NCBI GenBank assembly: GCA_002340985.1
Contig: DDNC01000002.1
Location: 224,181-240,990, forward strand
Reading direction: 5' to 3'
Origin: Firmicutes bacterium UBA2530
GTDB lineage: Bacteria; Bacillota; Clostridia; Tissierellales; Sedimentibacteraceae
Length of the DNA: 16,810 bases
The notes beneath the pieces are model-generated. The model saw nothing but the letters and a program-made list of their open reading frames with translations. It was not told the origin of the DNA and did not search any database. Positions 1-6,198 of the stretch are shown piece by piece. Position numbers and translations under genes: made by a program. How positions within the stretch are numbered: the stretch's first letter is position 1; each line of letters opens with the position of its first letter.

Positions 1-1
1 C

Positions 2-85
2 ACAATCTTTGAAGATGACCCAAAATTTTTTGTTCCAATACCTGATAGACAAAGAACAAATGAAACAGGACGGATTCTAAATTGA
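2..85 (+). CDS. Possible 3' end of an unidentified upstream gene (frame ambiguous)
   Basis: Two forward frames are open from the window edge into the hairpin at 63-100. One ends at TGA 83-85 (27 codons, ending NETGRILN) and the other at TAA 78-80 (25 codons, ending KEQMKQDGF). Neither tail is recognised. A gene entering from the left and stopping inside the terminator hairpin would be normal, but open frames this short can occur by chance in AT-rich DNA, so this is only a pointer to look at the flanking sequence. Confidence 0.25.
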   Translation, partial: TIFEDDPKFFVPIPDRQRTNETGRILN

Positions 86-100
86 AAATCCGTCCTGTTT
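63..100 (-). terminator. Rho-independent terminator, possibly bidirectional
   Basis: A perfect 14-bp inverted repeat (63-76 with 87-100) encloses a 10-nt loop. Read on the minus strand it follows the stop codon of the DUF3343 gene by 15 nt and is followed by a T-rich stretch, so it should end the yedE operon transcript. On the plus strand it is followed by TTTTGTTATTCTTT, so it may also end a gene entering from the left. Confidence 0.8.
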
Positions 101-115
101 TGTTATTCTTTCATA

Positions 116-355
116 TTATTCATTCTTATACAGAAGCTCATATTCATTGCTCGAGACATCCCTGTAGATGCGCTCAATTTCCGGTTCCATAAGAGCATCA
201 ACATCCTCTGCATATGTGAGTCTTGCACATATGCCACAGCTTGAGCTGAGCTTTCTCGGTACGGGCTGCAGCAAGCAGGGTATTTTCATCTTCCGCATTT
301 TGTTGTCAAATTTAATAGCTCCCGACTGAGTGTGAAAGACTACTGTGTATTTCAT
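116..355 (-). CDS. DUF3343 protein, putative Se/S carrier-like
   Basis: This is a 79-residue protein of the DUF3343 family (putative selenium/sulfur carrier-like). The sequence shows the family hallmark: a beta-strand start (KYTVVFHTQSGAI), then a PVPRKLSSSCGICAR segment with Cys40 and Cys43, plus Cys27 just before it. The biochemical role is not settled; the family is assigned to Se/S handling mainly from its repeated association with YedE, TusA/YedF and selenium genes, and the cysteine pair suits persulfide or perselenide handling. The start codon overlaps the stop of the preceding TusA-like gene as ATGA (352-355), which implies translational coupling. It is the last gene of the operon, before the hairpin at 63-100. 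Family assignment is confident; function is inferred. Confidence 0.85.
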   Translation of the reverse strand: MKYTVVFHTQSGAIKFDNKMRKMKIPCLLQPVPRKLSSSCGICARLTYAEDVDALMEPEIERIYRDVSSNEYELLYKNE

Positions 356-561
356 TTTGTTCCTCTTAAAACAAATGTATCGTCGTCTTCTTCAATTTCA
401 ACGTTGAATCCGTTGCTTGAGAGATATTTTTTAACATTGGTTTTAGAAGTATTGTTGTCTGTTAAAACTTCGATTTTATCAGCTGCAGGATTGCTATCCA
501 GCGCTTTTTTCGTCATCAGTACCGGTTGTGGGCAAGATGTTCCGCATGTATCTATTCTCAT
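352..561 (-). CDS. yedF: TusA/YedF-like sulfur carrier protein
   Basis: This 69-residue single-domain protein belongs to the TusA/SirA/YedF family. The defining CPxP motif is present (CPQPVLMTKKAL, Cys10 as the presumed persulfide-carrying cysteine), with a second cysteine at position 6. The size matches a stand-alone TusA-like domain, as in E. coli YedF, rather than the longer YedF of many selenium operons that adds a DsrE-like C-terminal domain. It lies 11 nt after yedE and overlaps the next gene by 4 nt (ATGA). Its RBS, GAGGTGG, is within 562-572 when read on the minus strand. TusA proteins relay sulfur between sulfurtransferases; next to a YedE transporter it probably receives imported thiosulfate sulfur or selenium. 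Which element is carried cannot be decided from sequence. Confidence 0.88.
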   Translation of the reverse strand: MRIDTCGTSCPQPVLMTKKALDSNPAADKIEVLTDNNTSKTNVKKYLSSNGFNVEIEEDDDTFVLRGTK

Positions 562-572
562 TGTTCCACCTC

Positions 573-1673
573 TTAACTGTTTTTTCTGATTAAATCAGAG
601 TTAGCAACTGAAAGCACCGCTAAAAATACAAAGCATATTATTACAGCGGTCTGTCCGTTTGCTGTAGGGCCTTTTGCACTTGAAGCAAGTGCGAAGTTGT
701 GAGCCAGAGCCCCTCCTACTATCATTCCGAATACCGTTACGGCTGAATCTGAATTGCCTTCTCCTGAAAGTATAAGCTGTCTCAATGGGCAGCCTCCTAA
801 AAGCACGGAGCCCCATCCAACCAATGCCATTCCTAAGAAGTTCCAGAGACCGTCAGTATGTGCAACAGGCTGAGCTTCAAAACCGAGTTTAAAATTGCTC
901 AACGCTACATTTCCTATTGCAGTAACCACTATAATTGCAACAAAACCAAGCAGAAGGTAATTTTGCTTGAACATTATCTGATCTCTCATACCTCCAACCA
1001 TACATAGCCTTGTTTTTTGCGCCAACAAACCGACTATCAAACCGCACAGCAGGGAAATGGCTATTGGAGCATGCTGGCTTGCGGGACCTTCCTTGCTGAA
1101 GAATATAAATGCAGGAGCTGCAATTAAAAGAGCTAAAAGTCCTATTGCAAATATTGGCATTATATATCCATCAAATGATGATGTTTTATAATTTCGTTTA
1201 AGGCTGAATCCCTTGTTTAGAAATACTATGCCTACGCCTATTCCGGCAGCGAATCCAGCCAAGCCGATAATTGCATTTAAATCTCCGCCACCTATTCTCA
1301 GCATCATTCTCAGAGGGCATCCAAGGAACATCAGGGCTCCTATCATTACAGCAATTCCTAGAAAGAATCTTGTTATGGGAGAAGAGCCTCCCTTTGACTG
1401 AAACTCCTTTCCTGCATATGCTGCAATAAATGCACCTAAAATCAGACCGATTATTTCAGGTCTTATGTATTGAACAACTTCTGCTCTGTGAAGCCCCAAC
1501 GCACCGGCGATGTCTCTTTCAAAGCATGCAATGCAAAATCCCATATTTTTTGGATTTCCGAGAGCTACTAAAATGATTGCTATAATTCCTACTACTGCTC
1601 CGGTAAAGATAATACCTTTTTTACTCTCAAAAAAAGATACTTTTTCGTCCGAAGCTTTTTTCGTTTTTTCCAT
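573..1673 (-). CDS. yedE: YedE-family putative selenium/thiosulfate membrane transporter
   Basis: This 366-residue polytopic membrane protein belongs to the YedE/YeeE family (labelled putative selenium transporter in cluster-based annotation; YeeE relatives take up thiosulfate). Hydrophobic segments run through the whole chain, beginning at about residues 21-38. Conserved cysteine motifs are visible: FCIAC at 46-50, a first GCPLR at 118-122, and a second GCPLR near residue 295, giving the internal two-fold repeat typical of the family. These cysteines form the sulfur-relay path in YeeE structures. The start is supported by AGGAGGA five bases upstream and by a promoter at 1702-1730. It heads the operon yedE, TusA-like, DUF3343. 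No selD, selA, selB or molybdenum-hydroxylase gene is in view, so selenium specificity is contextual inference. Confidence 0.88.
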   Translation of the reverse strand: MEKTKKASDEKVSFFESKKGIIFTGAVVGIIAIILVALGNPKNMGFCIACFERDIAGALGLHRAEVVQYIRPEIIGLILGAFIAAYAGKEFQSKGGSSPITRFFLGIAVMIGALMFLGCPLRMMLRIGGGDLNAIIGLAGFAAGIGVGIVFLNKGFSLKRNYKTSSFDGYIMPIFAIGLLALLIAAPAFIFFSKEGPASQHAPIAISLLCGLIVGLLAQKTRLCMVGGMRDQIMFKQNYLLLGFVAIIVVTAIGNVALSNFKLGFEAQPVAHTDGLWNFLGMALVGWGSVLLGGCPLRQLILSGEGNSDSAVTVFGMIVGGALAHNFALASSAKGPTANGQTAVIICFVFLAVLSVANSDLIRKNS

Positions 1674-1701
1674 AACTTCCTCCTAATATATCAATAATTG
1701 T

Positions 1702-1730
1702 ATTATATTTCACAAACTGGGCGAAGTAAA
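1702..1730 (-). promoter_or_regulatory. Sigma-A-type promoter of the yedE operon
   Basis: On the minus strand a perfect TATAAT (1707-1702) lies 17 bp downstream of TTTACT (1730-1725), which matches four of six consensus -35 bases. Transcription would begin near 1695 and give a short leader before the AGGAGGA ribosome site and the ATG at 1673. No structured leader or riboswitch fits in this space. Confidence 0.6.
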
Positions 1731-1739
1731 ATAGAAAAA

Positions 1740-1966
1740 AGTTTGGAACAACGCCCTTGATATAACAAAGATTCATATTATTGTTATAATACTGAAAAGG
1801 GAAATATTCTCACTAAAGGCGACGACAAAATTGATTAGTTTTATATCCACGTAATAAGTATAAGGTTCATTTATTATGATGTAAAACTCACAATAAATGG
1901 TTGAAAATTAGCAAAAATTATATATAATGAAATATATAGATGAGCTTGAAATTATGGAGATAAAAA
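1740..1966 (+). promoter_or_regulatory. Intergenic region with promoter for the first accessory gene
   Basis: The best promoter is TTGAAA at 1901-1906 with TATAAT at 1923-1928 (16-bp spacer), giving a start near 1935, followed by GGAG at 1956-1959 for the gene at 1967. An 8-bp inverted repeat (1868-1875 with 1892-1899) abuts the -35 box and could be an operator. A separate extended -10 (TGTTATAAT, 1782-1790) has no gene of its own directly downstream; it may be residual or drive a longer leader. No coding potential was recognised here. Confidence 0.5.
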
Positions 1967-2419
1967 ATGAAGATTATTGAATATTTTAGTAGTGATAATA
2001 AAGAGCATTGGAATGAACAGATTGCAATTTCAGAGTGGGGAGCAGCAAAATTTTTGCTTAAATTATTGAATGATATGCAAAAATTTAACGAGTTGCTGGG
2101 AAGTGACGGAAAATTATTTCTGTTGGTCGATGGGGAAAATATAGTGTCGTTTTTAACACTTACCCGGCAGGATTGTGTACGCGATGAAAATATGCTTCCA
2201 TGGCTTGGGTTTTTATATACATATCCGGACTACCGGGGAAATCGATACAGCGAAAAGCTTTTAAGATATGCCGAGGAAGAGGCAAAAACAGATAACCATT
2301 CAATCGTATATCTTGCAACGGACCATATGGGGTTATATGAGAAATATGGTTACACCTACTTGGAGACACGTAAGGATTATTTGGATGAAGATGCGAGAAT
2401 ATATTACAAGGAACTGTAA
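1967..2419 (+). CDS. GNAT-family N-acetyltransferase
   Basis: This 150-residue protein has the GCN5-related acetyltransferase fold. The acetyl-CoA binding motif A lies at about residues 79-100, beta4 running into the pyrophosphate-loop signature R90-G91-N92-R93 (YPDYRGNRYSEKLL), and a typical motif B, YEKYGY, is at 124-129. The C-terminus reads through to a natural end, so the gene looks complete. The start is set by GGAG at 1956-1959, seven bases before the ATG. It begins a long run of plus-strand accessory genes. The acceptor substrate cannot be told from sequence; small GNATs of this kind modify amines, antibiotics or proteins. The operon relation to the DJ-1 gene, 108 nt downstream, is uncertain because a separate promoter may lie in the gap. 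Confidence 0.85.
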   Translation: MKIIEYFSSDNKEHWNEQIAISEWGAAKFLLKLLNDMQKFNELLGSDGKLFLLVDGENIVSFLTLTRQDCVRDENMLPWLGFLYTYPDYRGNRYSEKLLRYAEEEAKTDNHSIVYLATDHMGLYEKYGYTYLETRKDYLDEDARIYYKEL

Positions 2420-2449
2420 AATTTGGCAAGCTGAAGTATAGTTGTGCAA

Positions 2450-2478
2450 TTATCAAGAGCACCATCTGGAGATATAAT
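2450..2478 (+). promoter_or_regulatory. Possible promoter for the DJ-1/PfpI gene
   Basis: TATAAT at 2473-2478 is preceded at 17 bp by TTATCA (2450-2455), a four-of-six match to the -35 consensus. The transcript would start near 2485, ahead of the GGAG site at 2517-2520. Confidence 0.4.
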
Positions 2479-2527
2479 ATACTGTATTTGGCCTGTTTTG
2501 CGGAAAAAGAGAAGAAGGAGACTTTCA

Positions 2528-3112
2528 ATGGATGTAAATATTTTATTATTTGATAATTTTGAAACATTGGATGCTTTTGGTCCTGTAGAAGTGTTTGGAT
2601 GTATTGAGGAATATAGAATGCGCTATATTTCACTTATCGGGGGTACGGTTGAAAGCAAGCAAGGTATAAGAGTATTAACCGAAGATATTAACGATGCTGG
2701 CTCTAACGGAATTTTATTAATTCCAGGTGGACAAGGAACACGATTATTAGTCAATGATGTTAAGTTTATTGAAAAGCTGACGGATGTAGCCATGAAATCA
2801 AAGTATTGCCTTACGGTCTGCACAGGCTCAGCTTTGCTTGCAAAAACAGGACTTTTGAATAATAAGAGGGCGACGTCCAATAAAAAAGCATTTGAATGGA
2901 TTAAATCAATCAATACAAGTGTTTTGTGGGTTAAAGAAGCCAGATGGGTTGTGGATCAAAAATACTATACATCTTCCGGTGTGTCTGCCGGGATAGATAT
3001 GGCATTGGGTTTTGTATCTGAAATATTTGGGATGGATAAGGTACAGGAAATTACCGAACATATTGAATATATTTGGAACTCTGACCCATTCAATGATCCA
3101 TTTGCAAAATGA
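2528..3112 (+). CDS. DJ-1/PfpI family protein (glutamine amidotransferase-like fold)
   Basis: This 194-residue class-I glutamine amidotransferase-like protein belongs to the DJ-1/PfpI superfamily. The nucleophile elbow is seen as VCTGSALLAKTGLL with Cys98, and the preceding strand as ILLIPGGQG (62-70). An N-terminal strand (MDVNILLFDNFETLDAFGPVEVF) carries the conserved acidic position in GPVEVF. After the elbow, many relatives carry a histidine in an ATTHW-type segment; here the sequence is ATSNKKAFEW, so that histidine is replaced. The frame extends upstream to a GTG at 2444, but the ATG at 2528 is preferred because GGAG at 2517-2520 sits eight bases ahead and homologous sequence begins there. 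Members act as chaperones, deglycases, hydratases or stress proteins; the specific activity is unknown. Confidence 0.85.
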   Translation: MDVNILLFDNFETLDAFGPVEVFGCIEEYRMRYISLIGGTVESKQGIRVLTEDINDAGSNGILLIPGGQGTRLLVNDVKFIEKLTDVAMKSKYCLTVCTGSALLAKTGLLNNKRATSNKKAFEWIKSINTSVLWVKEARWVVDQKYYTSSGVSAGIDMALGFVSEIFGMDKVQEITEHIEYIWNSDPFNDPFAK

Positions 3113-3194
3113 GCATTAACTCCAGCAAACAAATTACCTGTGTCTTAGAGGACTTTAAGAGTTAACGTTAATAGGGAAGCAACTGTAAATCTGA

Positions 3195-3293
3195 TTTGGC
3201 AATTTTAAAAAATTAGTTGAAATACATTTTAAAGCACTATATGATGAATTCAGACATCGATGTACTTTATTAAAAAAAGAAGGCAAGTTATGA
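3195..3293 (+). pseudogene. Possible C-terminal fragment of an unidentified protein
   Basis: A frame open from 3195 encodes 32 residues (FGNFKKLVEIHFK, then ALYDEFRHRCTLLKKEGKL) and stops at TGA 3291-3293, overlapping the next gene's ATG as ATGA. The amphipathic, charged helix-like sequence looks protein-like and has no start or ribosome site of its own. It resembles the tail of a lost gene, as seen elsewhere in this region, but the family is not recognised and chance cannot be excluded. Confidence 0.3.
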
Positions 3294-3745
3294 ATGTTAA
3301 TATTGAAATGATACCATCATATAAAGTTGCTTATATAAGAAGAACAGGCCCATACGGTCCGGAAAATGATCAAATAATGGAACAATTAAAAAGATGGGCC
3401 AGAGAAAAAAACATATTTAATGAAAGTTCAATCATATTGGGGATTGCCCAAGACAACCCTCAGTTCACGGAACCTAAAGATTGTCGTTATGATACGTGCT
3501 TAGTTGTTTCTGATGAATTTGATATTGATAATACGTATATTAATTTTGGAGAAACTATTGGCGGAAGATATTGTGTATTTAAAATAAGTCATACGGCAGA
3601 AGCTGTGCAAAAAGCATGGATGGGGATATTTTCAGAGTTGTCAAAGAGAAATTATAAAATTGATGACAGAAGACCTATTCTTGAACGTTATGCAATGCAA
3701 ATGATAAATGAACATTATTGCGAAATTTGTGCACCAATATTATAA
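3290..3745 (+). CDS. GyrI-like small-molecule-binding domain protein
   Basis: This 151-residue stand-alone GyrI-like / AraC effector-binding (SOUL/BRE-type) domain protein opens with the typical EMIPSYKVAYIRRTGPYG pattern, has the central region with DTCLVVSD and GGRYCVFKISHTAEAVQKAW, and ends in the ERYAMQMIN...CEICAPIL strand common in this family. It has no DNA-binding domain, so it is the one-domain form seen in many clostridia, some of which hydrolyse or sequester small toxic compounds. An upstream in-frame ATG at 3260 exists, but ATG 3290 has GAAGG six bases ahead and begins where family similarity begins. Ligand unknown. Confidence 0.82.
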   Translation: MNVNIEMIPSYKVAYIRRTGPYGPENDQIMEQLKRWAREKNIFNESSIILGIAQDNPQFTEPKDCRYDTCLVVSDEFDIDNTYINFGETIGGRYCVFKISHTAEAVQKAWMGIFSELSKRNYKIDDRRPILERYAMQMINEHYCEICAPIL

Positions 3746-3871
3746 AAGAATATTAAATTATATTTCAATTGGATTGTCATAGTATTACAATTATTTTTAT
3801 GCTAAGCATATGAGTTGGAAGCTAATTAGGAAAAGATACAGACTATTTTGTAAGGGAGAATAAGAATTAAG

Positions 3872-4393
3872 ATGAATGGTTTATTATTATTAATACCATT
3901 TCTGCTGATAAGGTTTGGGATTTTATCAATTATAAATAAAGATGCGATAAAACGTGCTGCTTATTTTCCGCCAATGTGTGGAAATGAAATATTTGCATAT
4001 TGGATATATCAGATCTCAAATATTGCAATATTTGTGTTCTTATTTTTCCTTACAGTTATAGTAGAGTTTTCTTGGCTATTCTACATAGGAATAATAGTCT
4101 ATATACTTGGATTAATATTGTGTGCAATTTCAGTAATAAGTTTTGCGATTCCTTCCAATGAGGGCTTTAATTATAATGGAATTTACCATTGCTCTCGTAA
4201 TCCTATGTATGTATCATATTTTATGTATTTTGTAGGATGTGCTTTACTGACGCAATCTCTGGTTCTATGTGTAATAGTCGTGATATTTCAAATAACTTCA
4301 CATTGGATTATTCTTTCTGAAGAAAGATGGTGCATTGAGAAATTTGGAAAAGAGTACAAGCAATATATGAAAAAGGTCAGACGATATATTTAA
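3872..4393 (+). CDS. Isoprenylcysteine carboxyl methyltransferase (ICMT)/PEMT-like membrane methyltransferase
   Basis: This 173-residue integral membrane protein has about four to five hydrophobic segments (roughly residues 1-18, 45-65, 68-92 and 115-140). The C-terminal signature of the ICMT/PEMT superfamily is clear: CSRNPMYVSYF near residue 110, and at the end HWIILSEERWCIEKFGKEYKQYMKKVRRYI, the region that in ICMT enzymes binds S-adenosylmethionine. Bacterial members of this size methylate unidentified substrates; isoprenylcysteine is not assumed here. The nearest ribosome site, GGGAG at 3854-3858, is 13 bases from the ATG, longer than ideal. The stop codon lies at the edge of a sequence derived from a DUF89 gene (see 4389-4446). 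Confidence 0.82.
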   Translation: MNGLLLLIPFLLIRFGILSIINKDAIKRAAYFPPMCGNEIFAYWIYQISNIAIFVFLFFLTVIVEFSWLFYIGIIVYILGLILCAISVISFAIPSNEGFNYNGIYHCSRNPMYVSYFMYFVGCALLTQSLVLCVIVVIFQITSHWIILSEERWCIEKFGKEYKQYMKKVRRYI

Positions 4394-4446
4394 AGAGAAT
4401 AAAGAACTGAATTCTTATTATTTAAAGTACGAGGCAAGCCTGTTGT
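4389..4446 (+). pseudogene. Fossil fragment of a DUF89 gene in an intergenic gap
   Basis: This stretch aligns with the interior of the intact DUF89 gene at 6705-6773 (codons about 169-191). Positions 4389-4412 match 6705-6729 with a one-base deletion. Positions 4416-4446 match 6743-6773 at 27 of 31 positions, including AGTACGrGGCAAGCCTGTTGT. About ten bases are lost between the two blocks. The frame is destroyed. It sits between the ICMT-like gene and the ANT(6)-like gene, supplying the DNA just before the latter's GGAGG site. It is therefore a relic of a second, diverged DUF89 copy or of a recombination with one. Confidence 0.8.
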
Positions 4447-4456
4447 GGAGGAATGA

Positions 4457-5314
4457 ATGAGAACAGAAACAGAAATGTTTGATTTAATACTTAATGCTGC
4501 AAATGCTGATGAGCGTATAAAGGCTGTAGTAATGGTTGGGTCCCGTGCAAATCCTGATTGCCCTAAGGATATATATCAGGATTATGATATTATATATTCT
4601 GTGGATAGTGTTGAGCCGTTTTATAACAATTTAGGGTGGATAGAAGAAAATTTCGGAAAACCATCTGTAATGCAATTACCCGAGCTCAGTACACACCCTC
4701 TTTTAATACCGGAAAATGATGGACATTTTACTTATCTTATGATATTTCCCGATGGAAACCGAATTGATTTAACAGTTGAAAAATATCCGTATATTCATAA
4801 TGGTGAACCTGCTGTAATTTTGCTTGATAAAAAAGGACTTCTACCTGATATTGAAGTAAATCCGTCATTTTTCTATATAAAAAGACCGACTTCTGAAATG
4901 TATCATGACACCTGCAATGAGTTTTGGTGGTGCCTTAACAATGTTGCCAAAGGAATTGCACGTGATGAACTGCCATATGTTATGGATATGTTTTCGCGTT
5001 ATGTACGTGATATGTTAAATCAAATGGTAGAGTGGTATATTGGGATAAAAAGTGATTTTAATGTTTCGGCAGGGAAAATGGGAAAATATTATAAGAGATA
5101 TTTACCTGTTAATCTTTATGAGATGTATGCATCTACTTATCCCAACAGTAATTACCATAATATATGGGATTCTGTTCTCACTGCTTGTGAGCTTTTCAGA
5201 TTATTAGCATTAGAAGTGTCAAGCTCTTTAGATTATACCTACAATAAGCAAGAAGATGAAAATTTGATGAAATACATATATTTTATAAAAAGTAAAATTG
5301 ATTATAAAGAATAG
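4457..5314 (+). CDS. Aminoglycoside 6-adenylyltransferase-like nucleotidyltransferase (ANT(6) family)
   Basis: This 285-residue protein has the length and layout of streptomycin 6-adenylyltransferases (AadE/ANT(6)). The N-terminal nucleotidyltransferase core shows the GSR motif at 28-30 (VVMVGSRANPDCP) and the metal-binding acidic pair in QDYDIIY (Asp42, Asp44), with the third acidic position in FPDGNRIDLTVEK near residue 103. The C-terminal half contains FWWCLNNVAKGIARDELPY and an MVEWYIG segment characteristic of the family. The start at 4457 is chosen because GGAGG (4447-4451) is five bases ahead; another ATG at 4453 is too close. Chromosomal clostridial copies are common, and whether this one confers streptomycin resistance is not determined by sequence. 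It appears intact. Confidence 0.85.
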   Translation: MRTETEMFDLILNAANADERIKAVVMVGSRANPDCPKDIYQDYDIIYSVDSVEPFYNNLGWIEENFGKPSVMQLPELSTHPLLIPENDGHFTYLMIFPDGNRIDLTVEKYPYIHNGEPAVILLDKKGLLPDIEVNPSFFYIKRPTSEMYHDTCNEFWWCLNNVAKGIARDELPYVMDMFSRYVRDMLNQMVEWYIGIKSDFNVSAGKMGKYYKRYLPVNLYEMYASTYPNSNYHNIWDSVLTACELFRLLALEVSSSLDYTYNKQEDENLMKYIYFIKSKIDYKE

Positions 5315-5414
5315 AGCATTAACCACCTGAGAGCAGCTGACAATAAGCCATTTTAGCATGAGCAAATGGAATTTTTACAGTAAATACTAATTTACTTAGG
5401 GGAGAATTTAGAAA

Positions 5415-5501
5415 ATGAGACAAGATATATTAATACGACCAGAAGAACATAGAGACTATAAGGACATCGTTACCTTAATTACTTGGACGTTACAATTTTA
5501 A
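5415..5501 (+). pseudogene. GNAT acetyltransferase N-terminal stub
   Basis: An ATG at 5415 with GGGGAG upstream (about 5398-5404) begins a reading frame with the opening of a GNAT protein (DILIRPEEHRDYKDIVTLI). After about 22 codons the family match ends, and the frame runs only seven further codons into foreign sequence before TAA at 5499-5501. The rest of the acetyltransferase is absent; the DNA continues in another frame as the C-terminal half of a VOC protein. It looks like a deletion that fused two neighbouring genes. A similar stub is found at 8641. Confidence 0.7.
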
Positions 5502-5643
5502 TGTCGATGACGTAGATGTGTTATGGGGGAAGTTAAAAGATAAGGTTGAGATTGCTGAACCGATTTTTGATACACCATACGGTACAAGAAAGTTTACAAT
5601 AAAAGATTTAGATGGGAATGAATTAGGATTTTGTCGGCAATGA
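5479..5643 (+). pseudogene. VOC/glyoxalase-family C-terminal fragment
   Basis: From just after the GNAT stub, a frame open since TAA at 5476 encodes FNVDDVDVLWGKLKDK, then VEIAEPIFDTPYGTRKF and TIKDLDGNELGFCRQ, ending at TGA 5641-5643. This is the second beta-alpha-beta-beta-beta module of a vicinal oxygen chelate protein, including the DPDG-like turn (DLDGNELGF) that carries the metal-binding glutamate. The first module and start codon are missing, and no ribosome site precedes it. It is a remnant, not a functional gene. Confidence 0.75.
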
Positions 5644-5722
5644 GCATATTGATAGGATTTTATGATAATCATTTTCACAGAACTAACAAGAACAATACAA
5701 CAATTTGTGTGAGGAACGTTAT

Positions 5723-6055
5723 ATGGATGAATCTATTCAAAATTATATTGAAAAATATAACAATGAGATACAAAAGCTCTTTGTTGAATTAAGGAAGCTT
5801 TTAATTGAAAGTGTTTCCTGTGAGATAGAAGAAAGGCTATGGGCAAAATTGCCGACTTTTTATGACGGAGATAAATTTGTAAGGCTTATCCCTTTTAATG
5901 ATCATATTAATATCGTTGCGTCGGCAGTGATTAATCATAAATCTTGTTTGGAGCAACAATATAAAATTTCTCCTAAAGGTATGCTGCAGATTTATCTGAA
6001 TCAGGAAATACCCTATACAACCTTACAGTCAATTTTTACAGAAACATTAACATAG
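5723..6055 (+). CDS. DUF1801 domain protein
   Basis: This 110-residue protein matches the DUF1801 (YdhG-like, frataxin-related fold) pattern. It has an N-terminal helix YIEKYNNEIQKLFVELRKLL, a conserved IEERLWAKLPTFYDGDKFVRLIPFNDHINI core and a C-terminal SPKGMLQIYLNQEIPYTTLQSIFTETL segment in which the GMLQI strand and the ending helix are typical. The length is normal for the short clostridial form, so it looks complete. The frame extends to TTG at 5705, but the ATG at 5723 with GAGG at 5711-5714 is preferred. Function is unknown; an iron-chaperone role has been suggested for a relative only. Confidence 0.78.
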   Translation: MDESIQNYIEKYNNEIQKLFVELRKLLIESVSCEIEERLWAKLPTFYDGDKFVRLIPFNDHINIVASAVINHKSCLEQQYKISPKGMLQIYLNQEIPYTTLQSIFTETLT

Positions 6056-6094
6056 CTGAGATATGAAGTTAATCATACTCAAAGAGGGTGATAA

Positions 6095-6124
6095 ATGAAA
6101 AGCATTGTATCTCAGATTGATTAA
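6095..6124 (+). pseudogene. Start-codon stub of a lost gene
   Basis: GAGGGTG followed by ATG at 6095 opens a frame of nine codons (MKSIVSQID) that ends at TAA 6122-6124. The ribosome site is as good as those of neighbouring genes (compare GGAGGGTGACAAA before the gene at 8079), which suggests the 5' end of a gene whose body was deleted. It could also be a short leader ORF; the downstream DUF89 gene begins 75 nt later. The family of the lost gene cannot be told. Confidence 0.3.
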
Positions 6125-6198
6125 CAATGGTGTTGCAAAGATAGTGTTAAAAAAACAGCTGAAATCTAATTTATTAGTAATTTAATAGAGGAAGAATT

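Noticed and set aside
1782..1860. Possible small RNA or riboswitch after the extended -10 at 1782-1790
   Set aside because: No stable hairpin, terminator or known riboswitch core was seen between this element and the GNAT promoter.
2160..2633. Long minus-strand open frame opposite the GNAT and DJ-1 genes
   Set aside because: It overlaps two well-supported plus-strand genes, has no ribosome site or family features, and is a shadow frame.
3783..3863. 26-codon frame before the ICMT-like gene (ending RYRLFCKGE) as another protein tail
   Set aside because: No family resemblance recognised, and the length is compatible with chance in AT-rich DNA.
3110..5323. GAGCATTAAC directly after the stop codons at 3112 and 5314, as a possible gene-cassette boundary repeat
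   Set aside because: Only 10 bp match, similarity ends at once on both sides, other genes of the run lack it, and no integron attC core pair (RYYYAAC/GTTRRRY) is present.
6056..6125. Two interleaved 7-8 bp complementarities (6056-6063 with 6108-6115; 6068-6074 with 6119-6125) resembling a pseudoknot around a ribosome site
   Set aside because: Helices are short and AT-rich, loops are long, and the region looks like a gene remnant; with no conservation data this is probably chance.
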